Shown piece by piece: positions 28,875-39,244 of a DNA stretch of 64,000 nucleotides. The stretch lies in contig NZ_CAKMNW010000008.1 of assembly GCF_927904885.1 (NCBI RefSeq), positions 1-64,000 on the forward strand, read 5' to 3'. Below the pieces are notes generated by a model. It saw only the letters and a list, made by a program, of their open reading frames with translations, made no database searches and was not told the DNA's origin. Position 1 is the stretch's first letter, and each line of letters starts with the position of its first letter. The position numbers and the translations under genes are program-made. Source of the DNA: Candidatus Nitrotoga sp. M5 (GTDB lineage Bacteria > Pseudomonadota > Gammaproteobacteria > Burkholderiales > Gallionellaceae).

Positions 28875-28902
28875 ATGGCATCAAAAAAATGAAAGATACC
28901 AC

Positions 28903-29541
28903 ATGATTACCATCGCCTTATCCAAAGGGCGCATCTTTGAAGAAACCTTACCACTGTTGCAGGCAGCGGGGATCACACCACTGGAAGCTCCAGAACCTAC
29001 GCGCAAATTGATCTTATCCACCAATCGTGCCGACGTACGTCTTATTATCGTGCGCGCTTCTGATGTGCCGACCTATGTGCAATATGGCGCTGCTGACTTG
29101 GGGATCGCAGGCAAGGATGTCCTCGACGAGCATGGCGGTATCGGCTTGTATCAGCCACTGGATTTGAATATTGCGTGTTGCCGCATGATGGTAGCAGTAA
29201 GAAACGATTTTGATTATGAATCAGCAGTGCGTCAGGGCGCGCGCCTGCGTGTGGCGACCAAATACGTGCAAACCGCACGTGAGCATTTTGCGGCTAAAGG
29301 CGTGCATGTGGATTTGATCAAACTGTATGGTTCGATGGAGCTGGCTCCTCTGGTCGGTTTGTCAGATGCAATCGTGGACTTGGTCAGCAGCGGCAACACA
29401 CTGAAGGCCAATCACCTCAAGGCAGTAGAAGATATCTCTGCGATTTCCTCGCGACTGGTGGTGAATCAAGCCTCACTTAAACTTAAACATGCAGCTATTC
29501 AGCCGATGCTGGATGCGTTTTCCTTGGCGGTGATTCAATGA
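28903..29541 (+). CDS. hisG: ATP phosphoribosyltransferase, short form
   Basis: A 212-residue catalytic subunit of the first histidine-synthesis enzyme. [18 protein letters not shown] opens the domain, and [25 protein letters not shown] (about 146-170) carries the PRPP-binding region. It lacks the C-terminal regulatory domain of the about 300-residue long form. It should therefore need HisZ, which is not in this window. Its end overlaps hisD by four bases. Confidence 0.96.
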   Translation: MITIALSKGRIFEETLPLLQAAGITPLEAPEPTRKLILSTNRADVRLIIVRASDVPTYVQYGAADLGIAGKDVLDEHGGIGLYQPLDLNIACCRMMVAVRNDFDYESAVRQGARLRVATKYVQTAREHFAAKGVHVDLIKLYGSMELAPLVGLSDAIVDLVSSGNTLKANHLKAVEDISAISSRLVVNQASLKLKHAAIQPMLDAFSLAVIQ

Positions 29542-30845
29542 ACATCAGACGGCTTTCCACTCGACAGCCCGATTTCAATACGCAATTGGACAAGCTGCTT
29601 GCTTTCGAGTCAACTCAGGATCACCAGCTGGACGAGACTGTAGCAGCTATTTTGGCGGATGTGCGCATACGTGGTGATTTAGCTCTACTCGATTACACCC
29701 GACGTTTCGATCGCATGGATGTAACTGATAGTACAACATTGGAACTTTCCCCTGCTGTCTTACATGCTGCCTTCGAGGGATTGCCCGCCGCACAGCGCTC
29801 CGCTTTGGAGCAGGCCGCACAACGCATTACCGCATACCATCAAAAACAGCTTCAAGTTTCATGGAGTTATGCAGAGACGGACGGCACCCTGCTGGGTCAG
29901 CAGATTACTCCATTGGATCGGGTTGGATTGTATGTGCCGGGCGGCAAAGCCGCCTACCCATCTTCGGTACTGATGAATGCGCTACCAGCGAAAGTGGCTG
30001 GGGTAGGCGAACTCATTATGGTAGTGCCGACCCCTGATGGAGTACGAAACTCGTTGGTGCTAGCGGCAGCCCATCTGGCAGGGGTGGACCGGGTGTTCAC
30101 CATTGGCGGAGCGCAGGCGATTGCCGCGCTGGCTTATGGCACGGCAACTGTGCCACGTGTAGATAAAATCGTCGGCCCCGGCAACGCTTACGTGGCTGCC
30201 GCCAAGCGCCGCGTATTTGGTGTAGTTGGGATTGATATGGTGGCGGGGCCATCAGAAATTCTGGTAATCTGCGATGGACAAACCGATCCAGACTGGATTG
30301 CGATGGATCTATTTTCTCAAGCCGAGCATGACGAATTAGCGCAGGCTATCCTGCTGACACCGGATGCTGCTTTTGCTACGGCCGTGGCGCAAAGTGCAGA
30401 TCGGCTGCTGGCACAAATGCCGCGCAGAGACATCATACGCGCTGCATTGGAAAATCGAGGGGCTTTGATTGAAGTGGCTGATTTAGACGAGGCCTGTGTT
30501 ATCAGCAACCGTATAGCACCTGAGCATCTTGAGCTTTCCGTGGACAATCCTCAGCAATGGTTGCCAAATATCAAGCATGCTGGGGCAATTTTCTTGGGCC
30601 GTTATACTTCCGAGTCACTCGGTGATTATTGCGCCGGCCCCAATCACGTTCTGCCGACTTCCGGTACGGCACGTTTTTCTTCACCGCTGGGAGTGTATGA
30701 CTTTCAGAAACGCAGCAGCTTGATTCAGGTATCTGCGCAAGGCGCAGTGACACTGGGCGAAATTGCCGCGGTGTTAGCGTTGGGTGAGGGCTTGCATGCG
30801 CATGCACAGTCAGCCCTGATTAGAAAAGGGACATATACTGATTGA
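29538..30845 (+). CDS. hisD: Histidinol dehydrogenase
   Basis: A 435-residue zinc enzyme making histidine from histidinol. Signatures are [19 protein letters not shown] (about 126-145), [13 protein letters not shown] and the zinc/catalytic residues in [10 protein letters not shown] and APEHLEL. Overlaps hisG. The hisC, hisB and later genes that usually follow in betaproteobacteria are not here; the next gene is kdsD after 225 bp. Confidence 0.97.
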   Translation: MNIRRLSTRQPDFNTQLDKLLAFESTQDHQLDETVAAILADVRIRGDLALLDYTRRFDRMDVTDSTTLELSPAVLHAAFEGLPAAQRSALEQAAQRITAYHQKQLQVSWSYAETDGTLLGQQITPLDRVGLYVPGGKAAYPSSVLMNALPAKVAGVGELIMVVPTPDGVRNSLVLAAAHLAGVDRVFTIGGAQAIAALAYGTATVPRVDKIVGPGNAYVAAAKRRVFGVVGIDMVAGPSEILVICDGQTDPDWIAMDLFSQAEHDELAQAILLTPDAAFATAVAQSADRLLAQMPRRDIIRAALENRGALIEVADLDEACVISNRIAPEHLELSVDNPQQWLPNIKHAGAIFLGRYTSESLGDYCAGPNHVLPTSGTARFSSPLGVYDFQKRSSLIQVSAQGAVTLGEIAAVLALGEGLHAHAQSALIRKGTYTD

Positions 30846-31070
30846 AAGAAAAACGCTTCAATTGCCATGATCAGTAAAAAGGTTCCGCAAGGCGGACAAA
30901 ATAGCAGTCTCAGTTATTGAAATCTCATGCGTAACATCAAAATGCGCCGTGAACATTTCAAATATAACCCCTTCCTTATCGCGTTGGAGCGTATACGAGA
31001 GATTATTCACATTCGTACCGCTCTTTCAAAACTGCACTACACCCGAATGGCACTGTTATAATTGGTTACT

Positions 31071-32057
31071 ATGAACAAAGCCATCTTTGCTACCTCGCGC
31101 GCACTTGATTTAGCTCGCGAGGTATTAAACATTGAAGCTGCAGCTGTATTGGCGCTTACACAACGCATAGATGAAAATTTTCTGCAAGCGTTAAATATTA
31201 TTTTAGCCTGCGAAGGCCGTGTGATTGTGAGCGGTATGGGTAAGTCGGGCCATATTGCACGCAAGATTGCCGCAACACTGTCTAGCACAGGTACTCCAGC
31301 GTATTTTGTACACCCCGCTGAAGCTAGTCACGGCGATTTAGGCATGATCACCGCTAACGATGTGTTTATTGCGTTGTCATATTCCGGAGAAAATCAAGAA
31401 TTGCTTACTATAGTGCCAGTCATCAAACGTCAGGGGGCACGGCTGATTAGCCTGACAGGCAATCCGCGATCCAGCTTGGCAGTGGCATCGGACGCGCATC
31501 TAGATGCTGCGGTGGGCAAGGAAGCTTGCCCGCTGGGACTTGCGCCTACCGCTAGCACTACGGCAGCGCTGGCACTAGGCGATGCTCTGGCCGTGGCGCT
31601 ACTGGATGCAAAGGGGTTCGGGGAGGAAGACTTTGCTCGTTCGCACCCTGGCGGAAGCTTAGGTCGCCGTTTGCTCACCTATGTACGTGACATTATGCAT
31701 TCCGACAAAAGAATTCCTACTGTGCATCAAAATGCAACGCTGGCCGAGGCAGTACTGGAAATCTCGCGTAAAGGGTTAGGCATGACCGCCATTGTAGATG
31801 GTGCTCAGCAGGTGCTGGGCATCTATACTGATGGAGATTTACGCCGCACTATGGAAAGTCATGTTGACTTCACTACCACTACAATCAGCTCCGTCATGTC
31901 GCGCAAACCGCGCAGCATTTTGCCGGATGCACTGGCAGCCGAAGCGGTGCAGGTTATGGAACAGCATAACATTAGCCAGTTACTGGTGGTAGATTCCAAC
32001 AACAAGCTGGTAGGCGCTCTGAATATGCATGATCTGCTGCATGCAAAAGTGATTTGA
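31071..32057 (+). CDS. kdsD: Arabinose-5-phosphate isomerase KdsD
   Basis: A 328-residue enzyme interconverting ribulose-5-phosphate and arabinose-5-phosphate, the first step to Kdo. Translation from ATG 31071 gives MNKAIFATSRALDLAREVL, the family start. The SIS domain (about 30-165) has SGMGKSGHIARKIAATLSSTG and SYSGENQELL; two CBS domains (about 200-325) follow. Its stop overlaps kdsC. Confidence 0.95.
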   Translation: MNKAIFATSRALDLAREVLNIEAAAVLALTQRIDENFLQALNIILACEGRVIVSGMGKSGHIARKIAATLSSTGTPAYFVHPAEASHGDLGMITANDVFIALSYSGENQELLTIVPVIKRQGARLISLTGNPRSSLAVASDAHLDAAVGKEACPLGLAPTASTTAALALGDALAVALLDAKGFGEEDFARSHPGGSLGRRLLTYVRDIMHSDKRIPTVHQNATLAEAVLEISRKGLGMTAIVDGAQQVLGIYTDGDLRRTMESHVDFTTTTISSVMSRKPRSILPDALAAEAVQVMEQHNISQLLVVDSNNKLVGALNMHDLLHAKVI

Positions 32058-32575
32058 TGTCGTTGAGTCAAGTACAATCCATTCGCCTCATCGCCTTCGA
32101 TGTGGACGGCATCATGACGGATGGTGGTCTCTATTTAACCGACTCGGGTGAAGAATTTAAGCGCTTCAATTCCCTTGACGGACATGGCTTAAAAATGCTC
32201 AAAGCATCCGGAGTGGAATTGGCCATCATTACTGGTCGCACCTCTCGGTGTGTTGAATATCGCGCACAACACCTTGGCATCTCACATTTGTATCAAGGTG
32301 CTCATAACAAGCTTGCTTGCATGCAAAAAATGCTTGCGCAACTTAAGCTACCATTGGATGTCGTAGCCTTTATGGGTGACGACGTAATTGATTTGCCGGT
32401 AATGCGACGTGTCGGTTTTGCTATCAGCGTGCCGAATGCGCCACAAGTAGTGCGCGACCACGCTCACTATATTACCGAACATGAGGGTGGGCATGGTGCG
32501 GTACGTGAAGCATGCGAGCTATTAATGTCTTCGCAGGGCACGCTGGATAGACAACTCGCGCCTTATTTGACATGA
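32057..32575 (+). CDS. kdsC: Kdo-8-phosphate phosphatase KdsC
   Basis: A 172-residue HAD phosphatase releasing Kdo from Kdo-8-phosphate. The nucleophile Asp lies in FDVDGIMTDG (about residues 14-23), with TGRTS (about 61) and GDDVIDLPVM (about 107). ATG 32057 overlaps the kdsD stop and is preferred to the preceding TTG. Its end overlaps lptC. No cap domain, as expected for the tetrameric KdsC class. Confidence 0.95.
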   Translation: MSLSQVQSIRLIAFDVDGIMTDGGLYLTDSGEEFKRFNSLDGHGLKMLKASGVELAIITGRTSRCVEYRAQHLGISHLYQGAHNKLACMQKMLAQLKLPLDVVAFMGDDVIDLPVMRRVGFAISVPNAPQVVRDHAHYITEHEGGHGAVREACELLMSSQGTLDRQLAPYLT

Positions 32576-33171
32576 AGCACTCACTTCTCATTGACCGTTT
32601 GCGCGCTTGGCTTACTGGCTTGCCGCAGCTATTGTTGTTGTTACTGCTTGCAGCAGCTTATTGGTTGAATCAGCAAGTACAGCCGCTGCCACTCATACCC
32701 GACAGCAGTAAGCGCCACGATCCAGATTTTATCGTTAGCGAAGTTGTCGCAACTACTCTGAATGAGCAGGGTAAACCGCGTTTCGTGGTGGCGGCAAAAA
32801 AAATGCTGCATTACCCAGATAATGATAGTACGTACCTTGAAGCCCCTAAACTTACCAGCTTTGATCCAGACCATCCTCCCATACATACTTATGCAAATAA
32901 TGGAATAGTGTCAGGAAATGGTGAAGAAATATTTTTACGCGACGATGTAAGAGTCGTGCGTACCGCAAGTGCCACGCAAAGTGAAATGACATTCACCACT
33001 ACTTATTTGCATGTTATCCCTGACAGTGGCTTGGCCGAAACAGACCAACCTGTAACGATGATTGATGGACGTAATATTGTGCATGCAGTAGGTATGAAAT
33101 TTGATAATAAAGCGCGCATAGTCAAGTTGCTTGCGCAAATTAAAAGTGAATATGTGCCCGAAAAAAATTAA
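32572..33171 (+). CDS. lptC: LPS export protein LptC
   Basis: A 199-residue bitopic protein with one N-terminal membrane helix (about 18-36, LLLLLLLAAAYWL) and a periplasmic beta-jellyroll domain. LptC receives LPS from LptBFG and passes it to LptA. It overlaps kdsC by four bases and the end of lptC overlaps the start of lptA, indicating translational coupling. Confidence 0.9.
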   Translation: MKHSLLIDRLRAWLTGLPQLLLLLLLAAAYWLNQQVQPLPLIPDSSKRHDPDFIVSEVVATTLNEQGKPRFVVAAKKMLHYPDNDSTYLEAPKLTSFDPDHPPIHTYANNGIVSGNGEEIFLRDDVRVVRTASATQSEMTFTTTYLHVIPDSGLAETDQPVTMIDGRNIVHAVGMKFDNKARIVKLLAQIKSEYVPEKN

Positions 33172-33715
33172 ATACGCGGCTTTACTCTGTATAACGCTTA
33201 TCTGCCATATGCCAATTAGCCAAGCGGAACTTGCAGACCGTGACAAGCCGATGCATTTGGAAGCAAATCAGCTCAGCATTGACGATGCCAAACAAATCAG
33301 CGTCTTTGAAGGCAAGGTGCAACTTACTCAAGGTACAATGATAATTAACGCAGACAAAATTGTCGTGATAGAGGACAAGGAAGGATTTAAGCACGGTACA
33401 GCAACCGGACAACCCGCCAGTTTTCGCCAGAAACGCGATAACTTTGACGGATATGTAGAAGGATATGGTAAGCGCATTGAATATGACTCCAAGACTGCAA
33501 TAATAAACTTCTTCGGTCAGGCGCGCGTAAAGCAGGATCAGGATGAAGTGCGCGGTGAACATATTACCTATAACGCCAAAGCTGAGATATTCCAAGTGAA
33601 CAGCACGTCCAAAAAAGGGCGCGTGCGCGCTATCATCCAACCTAAAAACAAGCGTTCTTCAGTCGGCGAATCCCTGTCAATTAAGCCGACAACGACATTA
33701 ACCAAGCCTAACTAA
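33152..33715 (+). CDS. lptA: Periplasmic LPS bridge protein LptA
   Basis: A 187-residue protein beginning MCPKKIKYAALLC at 33152, which gives a clean signal peptide (cut near SQA-EL); an upstream TTG start at 33131 would add seven residues. The OstA-like beta-jellyroll spans about 30-150 (DKPMHLEANQLSIDDAKQIS, GKVQLTQGTMII). LptA forms the periplasmic bridge carrying LPS to LptDE. It overlaps lptC and precedes lptB by six bases. Confidence 0.92.
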   Translation: MCPKKIKYAALLCITLICHMPISQAELADRDKPMHLEANQLSIDDAKQISVFEGKVQLTQGTMIINADKIVVIEDKEGFKHGTATGQPASFRQKRDNFDGYVEGYGKRIEYDSKTAIINFFGQARVKQDQDEVRGEHITYNAKAEIFQVNSTSKKGRVRAIIQPKNKRSSVGESLSIKPTTTLTKPN

Positions 33716-33721
33716 CTATTA

Positions 33722-34444
33722 ATGAGCGAGCTGCGCGCCATTGCCCTGAACAAACGTTATCGTTCCCGCACCGTAGTGCATGATGTTTCCCTGTCGGTAC
33801 AGAGCGGTGAGGTGGTCGGCCTGCTTGGTCCTAATGGTGCTGGAAAGACAACCTGCTTCTACATGATTGTCGGGCTAGTCGCTGCGGATGGAGGTGATAT
33901 TTTCATCAATGGACAGAACATTACCCATCTCCCTATACATCGCCGAGCGCGTTTGGGTTTAGGCTATCTGCCACAGGAAGCATCTATTTTTCGCCGCTTA
34001 ACTGTCGCGCAAAATATTCAGGCTGTGCTGGAGCTACAAGATTATGATAACGATGAAATTCAAGCACGACAAGATGAATTGATGGAAGATCTGCATATTA
34101 CTCATATACGTAATAATCCAGCTGTCAGCTTGTCTGGAGGTGAGCGACGACGTGTTGAAATTGCTCGTGCGCTAGCCACCAATCCACGCTTCATTCTGCT
34201 GGATGAACCATTTGCAGGTGTGGATCCAATTGCGGTTCTGGACATTCAAAAAATCATTCGTTTTCTTAAAGAACGTAGCATTGGCGTGCTGATTACTGAC
34301 CACAATGTTCGAGAAACATTAGGAATCTGTGACCGCGCCTATATTATTAACGCTGGGTCGGTGATGGCAGAAGGCAAACCCGACGAAATCATTTATAATG
34401 AAGGCGTGAGAAAAGTATATCTCGGCGAGCATTTCAAGCTGTAA
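33722..34444 (+). CDS. lptB: LPS export ABC transporter ATPase LptB
   Basis: A 240-residue ATPase driving LPS extraction by LptBFG. Walker [10 protein letters not shown] (about 37-45), signature LSGGERRR (about 139) and Walker [14 protein letters not shown] (about 157) are complete. [19 protein letters not shown] is typical of LptB. It lies between lptA and rpoN, the standard proteobacterial order. lptF and lptG are not in the window. Confidence 0.96.
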   Translation: MSELRAIALNKRYRSRTVVHDVSLSVQSGEVVGLLGPNGAGKTTCFYMIVGLVAADGGDIFINGQNITHLPIHRRARLGLGYLPQEASIFRRLTVAQNIQAVLELQDYDNDEIQARQDELMEDLHITHIRNNPAVSLSGGERRRVEIARALATNPRFILLDEPFAGVDPIAVLDIQKIIRFLKERSIGVLITDHNVRETLGICDRAYIINAGSVMAEGKPDEIIYNEGVRKVYLGEHFKL

Positions 34445-34482
34445 ATGCATACTATGCGCTGCTCTTGTCGGTGAATTGTGTA

Positions 34483-35910
34483 TTGAAACCCACATTACAA
34501 CTTAAGCAATCCCAACAGCTGACGCTTACCCCTCAGTTACAACAAGCCATACGCCTGTTGCAACTCTCCACTCTGGAAGTAAATCAGGAGGTGGCACGTT
34601 TGCTGGACGAAAATCCGTTACTCGAACGTGAAGATGAGGGCGCTATGCAGCCTTATTCGCATGGAGACACCGCATCTACCTCCGCTGTAGATAATATCGA
34701 AACAAAAGATGAAATGCCGCAACAGGCCGATGAAGAGTGGGGAAAAGAAGACTGGAATGAATCTTCTTTTTCCGTAGCAAGCGGACCGGATGATGAAAAA
34801 GAGGCTCGTGCCGAACTTGCGGCAGAAACCCCTAGCTTGCGTGAACATCTCATCTGGCAACTAAATATGAGCCAGCATGATATGCGCGACCAAAAAATTA
34901 TCGGTCTACTGATCGACGCGTTGGACGGTAACGGTTACTTGGCACAGCCGCTGGAAGAAATTGTTGAAATGCTGCCGGAACAACTCGATATTACCTTGGA
35001 TGACTTGGAAACCGCACTTGTACAATTGCAGCATCTGGATCAGCCAGGCATAGCCGCGCGTACCTTGAGCGAGTGTCTGGCTCTACAACTCAAGGCACTC
35101 CCAGAAGACACCCCGTGCCGTGACTTGGCGCTGCGCTTGGTATTGCAGCACCTCAACCTGCTGGGGGCACACGACTTTGCCAAATTGAAGAAAGTTCTTC
35201 GCTGTGACGATGACGAATTGCGCACGGTGCAATCGCTTATCACCCACCTGCAACCAAGACCTGGTGCTGAATTTGAACAGAGAGCTGCAGACTATGTAGT
35301 GCCTGACGTGGTAGTAGAATGCCACCACGGTGGCTGGCATGTACGCCTGAACCAAGCTGCTATGCCTCGCCTGCGCGTTAACCAAATGTATGCCAATATC
35401 TTGCAGCAGGGCAGCGAAAAAACCCCACTGCAGCTAGCTGGCCAATTACAGGAAGCACGCTGGTTCATCAAAAACCTGCACCAACGTTTCGATACTATTT
35501 TACGTGTCTCACAGACAATTGTTGATCATCAACGCAATTTTTTTGAGCAGGGCGAAACCGCTATACGTCCGTTAGTGCTGCGTGAAATTGCAGAAGAGCT
35601 TGATCTGCATGAATCCACCATCTCTCGTGTGACAACGCAAAAATTCATGCTCACCCCGCGCGGCATCTATGAGCTCAAATATTTTTTCTGTAGCGGGATT
35701 GCTACCGAAAGTGGCGGCATGTGCTCCTCCACGGCGATCCGCGCACTCATCAAACAGCTTGTCATTCAAGAGGATGCGCGCCACCCGCTAACCGACGGCC
35801 GCATGTCTGGAATTCTGGCTCAGCAGGGCATATTGGTTGCCCGGCGTACCGTGGCAAAATATCGGGAGTTGTTGAACATCCTCCCAGTTAATCTTCGTAA
35901 ATCACTCTAA
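34483..35910 (+). CDS. rpoN: RNA polymerase sigma-54 factor
   Basis: A 475-residue sigma factor if started at TTG 34483 (MKPTLQLKQSQQ), where the family begins; a TTG at 34465 adds six residues. No good ribosome-binding site precedes any candidate. The Gln-rich region I (about 1-50) binds activators; an acidic linker follows (about 55-115). The core-binding and HTH regions follow, and the RpoN box ARRTVAKYRE lies near residue 453. It directs transcription from -24/-12 promoters with enhancer-binding proteins. Confidence 0.94.
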   Translation: MKPTLQLKQSQQLTLTPQLQQAIRLLQLSTLEVNQEVARLLDENPLLEREDEGAMQPYSHGDTASTSAVDNIETKDEMPQQADEEWGKEDWNESSFSVASGPDDEKEARAELAAETPSLREHLIWQLNMSQHDMRDQKIIGLLIDALDGNGYLAQPLEEIVEMLPEQLDITLDDLETALVQLQHLDQPGIAARTLSECLALQLKALPEDTPCRDLALRLVLQHLNLLGAHDFAKLKKVLRCDDDELRTVQSLITHLQPRPGAEFEQRAADYVVPDVVVECHHGGWHVRLNQAAMPRLRVNQMYANILQQGSEKTPLQLAGQLQEARWFIKNLHQRFDTILRVSQTIVDHQRNFFEQGETAIRPLVLREIAEELDLHESTISRVTTQKFMLTPRGIYELKYFFCSGIATESGGMCSSTAIRALIKQLVIQEDARHPLTDGRMSGILAQQGILVARRTVAKYRELLNILPVNLRKSL

Positions 35911-35927
35911 CCATTAAGGAGCAGGCC

Positions 35928-36254
35928 ATGGACCTAAATCTCAGCGGACACCATTTGGAGATTACCCCAGCTATTCGCGAGCACGTAATCAGCAAACTCG
36001 ACAAAATAAAGCGTCACTTCGACAATGTGATTGACGTCACTGTTGTCCTTTCGGTGGAAAAATTAAAACAAAAGGCAGAAGCTAATGTCCACGTGAGTGG
36101 TAAGACGATTTTTGCGGAATGTGATGATACGAACTTGTATGTTGCAATTGATAATCTGATCGAAAAACTCGATCGGCAAATTATCAAATACAAAGAAAAA
36201 AATGTTGCTCGCCGCCATGACGAGACCGGCACCCCCCCACTGGAGCAAGAATAA
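35928..36254 (+). CDS. hpf: Ribosome hibernation-promoting factor (Hpf/RaiA family)
   Basis: A 108-residue protein beginning MDLNLSGHHLEITPAIREHV, the start of the sigma-54 modulation/RaiA domain. It is the short form: there is no C-terminal dimerisation domain. It would bind the 30S decoding region in stationary phase. AAGGAG precedes the ATG and it follows rpoN by 17 bp. Confidence 0.93.
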   Translation: MDLNLSGHHLEITPAIREHVISKLDKIKRHFDNVIDVTVVLSVEKLKQKAEANVHVSGKTIFAECDDTNLYVAIDNLIEKLDRQIIKYKEKNVARRHDETGTPPLEQE

Positions 36255-36304
36255 CAGCAGGTCGGCTTACGGCCGCCTCTTCCTTTTTTAAAAGTGTTTG
36301 AATT

Positions 36305-36766
36305 ATGAACCTGATCAGTAAAACTCTGCCCCTTGAGAATGTCATACTAGACGCCGACTCCACAAGTAAAAAAAGGGTTTTCGAAAGAGTGGGGGTGTTA
36401 TTTGAAAACACTCATAAAATCGCACGTAGCCAAATTTTCGATAGCTTGTTTGCGCGCGAAAAGCTCGGCTCAACGGGCTTGGGACATGGTGTAGCTATCC
36501 CACACGGTCGCATCAAGGGACTGCGGGATGCGGCTGCTGCATTCGTCAAAACACAAGCACTGATTCCGTTCGACGCACCGGATGGTCAACCAGTTAACCT
36601 GATTTTCGTGTTATTGGTGCCGGAACGAGCAACCGATCTGCACCTGCAACTACTAAGTGAACTGGCACAAATGTTCAGTGATAAGACCTTCCGTGAACAA
36701 ATACAGAATAGCAACGATGTCGCGATAATTCATCAATTGTTTACAAGCTGGGCGATGCAACAATAA
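36305..36766 (+). CDS. ptsN: PTS IIA-like nitrogen-regulatory protein PtsN
   Basis: A 153-residue EIIA-type domain. The phosphorylatable histidine is in VAIPHGRIKGLRDAAA (about residue 65). In the nitrogen PTS, PtsN receives phosphate from NPr and modulates potassium and other regulators. It lies between hpf and hprK and overlaps the hprK start. Confidence 0.92.
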   Translation: MNLISKTLPLENVILDADSTSKKRVFERVGVLFENTHKIARSQIFDSLFAREKLGSTGLGHGVAIPHGRIKGLRDAAAAFVKTQALIPFDAPDGQPVNLIFVLLVPERATDLHLQLLSELAQMFSDKTFREQIQNSNDVAIIHQLFTSWAMQQ

Positions 36767-37710
36767 TGGCACAGGTCAATATTCAACAGTTGTTCGAAGA
36801 CAAACAGGAGCGGCTGGCATTGAGTTGGGTAGCCGGAGCGAATGGAGCTGCGAAGATACTTGACAGTGATTTAATCAGTGCTTCTAACAACGGCTTGATT
36901 GGTCACCTCAATTTGATCCACCCGAATTGGGTGCAGGTATTGAGTGAGACTGAAATTGACTACCTGCAAGGGCTTTCATCTGTCATGTTCACAGAGGCAC
37001 TGACGAAACTGGAACAAGGCGGTACGCTATGTTTGATTTTGGCCGGCACAGACAAGCTCCCGCAGGAATTGATTACGTACGCTAACCGCACTCATACACC
37101 ATTGTTCCGATCTCCTTTACCGAGCGTGCATTTGATGTGGATGGTACGTCATTACATTATCAAAGAGCTGGCAGAATCAACAACGCGCCACGGTGTGTTT
37201 CTTGACGTGCTTGGAGTGGGGGTGCTAGTCACTGGTGATAGCGGCATAGGCAAGAGCGAGCTTGGGCTGGAGCTCATTACACGCGGCAACGGTTTAGTGG
37301 CAGACGATATCACCGAACTGTACAGCATTTCTCCGGAAACGCTGGAAGGGCGTTGCCCGGAACTATTGCGTGACTTCCTCGAAGTGCGGGGGCTCGGCGT
37401 GCTTAATATTCGCACCATGTTTGGAGAAACTGCGGTACGAAGAAAAAAAAGTTTAAAGCTTATTGTACATTTGCATCGTCCTCCACGTGGCGGCATGTCC
37501 ATTCTGGAACAGGAACGCTTGCCGCTAGTGGCAAGTCATCAGGAAATATTAGGCGTGAAAATTAGCACGGTAAGCATCCCGGTTATGGCTGGCCGCAACC
37601 TTGCAGTGTTGGTAGAAGCAGCAGCGCGAAATTTTGTGCTACAGCAACGCGGCATAGACAGCATGCAAGAATTTATCAGTCGCCACGAGCAACAAATGCA
37701 GGAACAATAA
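36766..37710 (+). CDS. hprK: HPr kinase/phosphorylase
   Basis: A 314-residue enzyme phosphorylating HPr on serine. The C-terminal kinase domain has the P-loop GDSGIGKSELGLELI (about 156-170), and the HprK signature EVRGLGVLNIRTMFGE (about 206-221). In proteobacteria it is found with ptsN and rapZ. Start overlaps ptsN. HPr and enzyme I genes, often just downstream in relatives, are not seen here. Confidence 0.96.
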   Translation: MAQVNIQQLFEDKQERLALSWVAGANGAAKILDSDLISASNNGLIGHLNLIHPNWVQVLSETEIDYLQGLSSVMFTEALTKLEQGGTLCLILAGTDKLPQELITYANRTHTPLFRSPLPSVHLMWMVRHYIIKELAESTTRHGVFLDVLGVGVLVTGDSGIGKSELGLELITRGNGLVADDITELYSISPETLEGRCPELLRDFLEVRGLGVLNIRTMFGETAVRRKKSLKLIVHLHRPPRGGMSILEQERLPLVASHQEILGVKISTVSIPVMAGRNLAVLVEAAARNFVLQQRGIDSMQEFISRHEQQMQEQ

Positions 37711-37713
37711 TTA

Positions 37714-38583
37714 ATGCAATTATTTCTGATCAGCGGCCTCTCCGGCTCAGGAAAAAGCGTGGCACTTAAGGCGCTAGAAGACAGCGGCTACTATTGTGTG
37801 GACAATCTGCCTGCTGCATTGTTGCCTGACCTCATGGAAAATCTGCGTCAGACCGGCAATATTCGCATTGCTGTCAGTATCGACGTGCGTAGCGGCGACA
37901 GTGTGAAGCAACTGCCGCACTATATTGCACAACTTAAGCAACAGGGTATCGATGTGCACTTGCTCTTCTTAGACGCACAGACCGACACGCTGGTGAAACG
38001 CTTTTCCGAAACGCGTCGTCGACATCCCTTGCGTAATGCTCTACCTCCGGCACAGACTAATAAAGGACTTACTTTACCAGAATGCGTGCAACTCGAACGC
38101 GACATGCTTGCCGAAATTAGTAACATTGGCCATCGTATTGATACCAGCGAGCTCGGAGCCAGTACCTTGTGTGCTTGGATCAAAGATTTCAAGGGTGTCG
38201 ACCGTGCACAAATTACCTTGCTTTTTCAATCTTTTGGATTCAAAAATGGCATTCCGATTGATGCTGACTTTGTGTTCGATGTGCGTTGTCTACCTAACCC
38301 ACATTACGATCCAGTACTGCGCCCACTCACCGGGCGCGACGCAGCGGTAATTGAGTTTCTCGATCGCAACCAAAATGTACAAAACATGTGCGAAGACATC
38401 AGCAATTTTGTCGAGAAATGGCTGCCCTGTTTCATCGCTGATAACCGCAGCTATCTCACCGTCGCCCTCGGTTGCACTGGTGGCCAACATCGTTCGGTGT
38501 ACTTGGTGGAAAAGCTTGCAAGTAATTTTAAATTACAACATCAAGTGCTAATGCGTCACCGGGAACTCAGGAACATTTATTAA
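37714..38583 (+). CDS. rapZ: RNase adaptor/nucleotide-binding protein RapZ
   Basis: A 289-residue protein with Walker [16 protein letters not shown] (about 7-21), [13 protein letters not shown] (about 29), [24 protein letters not shown] (about 175-198) and a C-terminal [16 protein letters not shown] (about 249). RapZ delivers the small RNA GlmZ to RNase E in enterobacteria; in betaproteobacteria the target is not established. Last intact gene of the lptC-rapZ run; starts three bases after hprK. Confidence 0.96.
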   Translation: MQLFLISGLSGSGKSVALKALEDSGYYCVDNLPAALLPDLMENLRQTGNIRIAVSIDVRSGDSVKQLPHYIAQLKQQGIDVHLLFLDAQTDTLVKRFSETRRRHPLRNALPPAQTNKGLTLPECVQLERDMLAEISNIGHRIDTSELGASTLCAWIKDFKGVDRAQITLLFQSFGFKNGIPIDADFVFDVRCLPNPHYDPVLRPLTGRDAAVIEFLDRNQNVQNMCEDISNFVEKWLPCFIADNRSYLTVALGCTGGQHRSVYLVEKLASNFKLQHQVLMRHRELRNIY

Positions 38584-38727
38584 TTTTTTGTAATCTTATG
38601 ACAAGTTTCATGACAGTAACCTTCATTTCCACACAGGAAAAAATCCAAGCCTCTCAGCTTAGATTTGTGCTCCCTGAATGTCTGTCAGAGTGGGAAAGAC
38701 GGAATATTGCTAAACGGAACAGTAATC

Positions 38728-39104
38728 ATGCTGCCTTTAGTGCCCCCCATAAAGATAGGCGACCGGATCGTACTGTTGCCAAACGTCCTCTGTATTACAT
38801 GGCTTACCATCTCACTATAGCAAGGCAGCATAGCGGACAAGGCGATCATTCGCAGCAGCGGCACAATATTCAGTGAAGTGTCGCTATCTCGTAACCAAAT
38901 TATTTCTTTGCCTGGTCCACTCGGAATTAGTCGAATTGCAATACACAACCGGCAGGTCCGCATCGTCGCTGATACCAGCCCACGCCAGTATTGCATACAC
39001 CAAGGCTGGCTAAAGCAGGCATACGAAATGGCCATTTACCTGCCCGACGAGTTAGCGTTAAATTGAGTAGCAGAGGCAAACGTTATGACAGCCTTAACTA
39101 TTAA
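38728..39104 (+). pseudogene. NusG domain II-containing protein, broken
   Basis: From ATG 38728 the frame reads MLPLVPPIKIGDRIVLL with a membrane-like segment, meets TAG at 38816-38818, then continues ADKAIIRSSGTIFSEVSL, GPLGISRIAI, PRQYCIHQGWLKQA. After a stop near 39063 a shifted frame gives SSRGKRYDSLNY and a stop at 39104. These are the segments of small NusG-domain-II periplasmic proteins of betaproteobacteria. One nonsense and one frameshift lesion, so inactive unless suppressed. Such genes often sit beside FMN/Rnf-type or prenyl-synthase partners; none are here. Confidence 0.7.
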
Positions 39105-39244
39105 ACTCACAACTACCGCAACGGATCAGCACATGGCGGCATGAGTATCGCTGTTTGGTAAAGTAAATGGCCTGAACGCGGCACACTACCTAGATAGTCC
39201 AAATACTGAAATCAACGTACCGATCTTAACTGATTGAAAATAAA

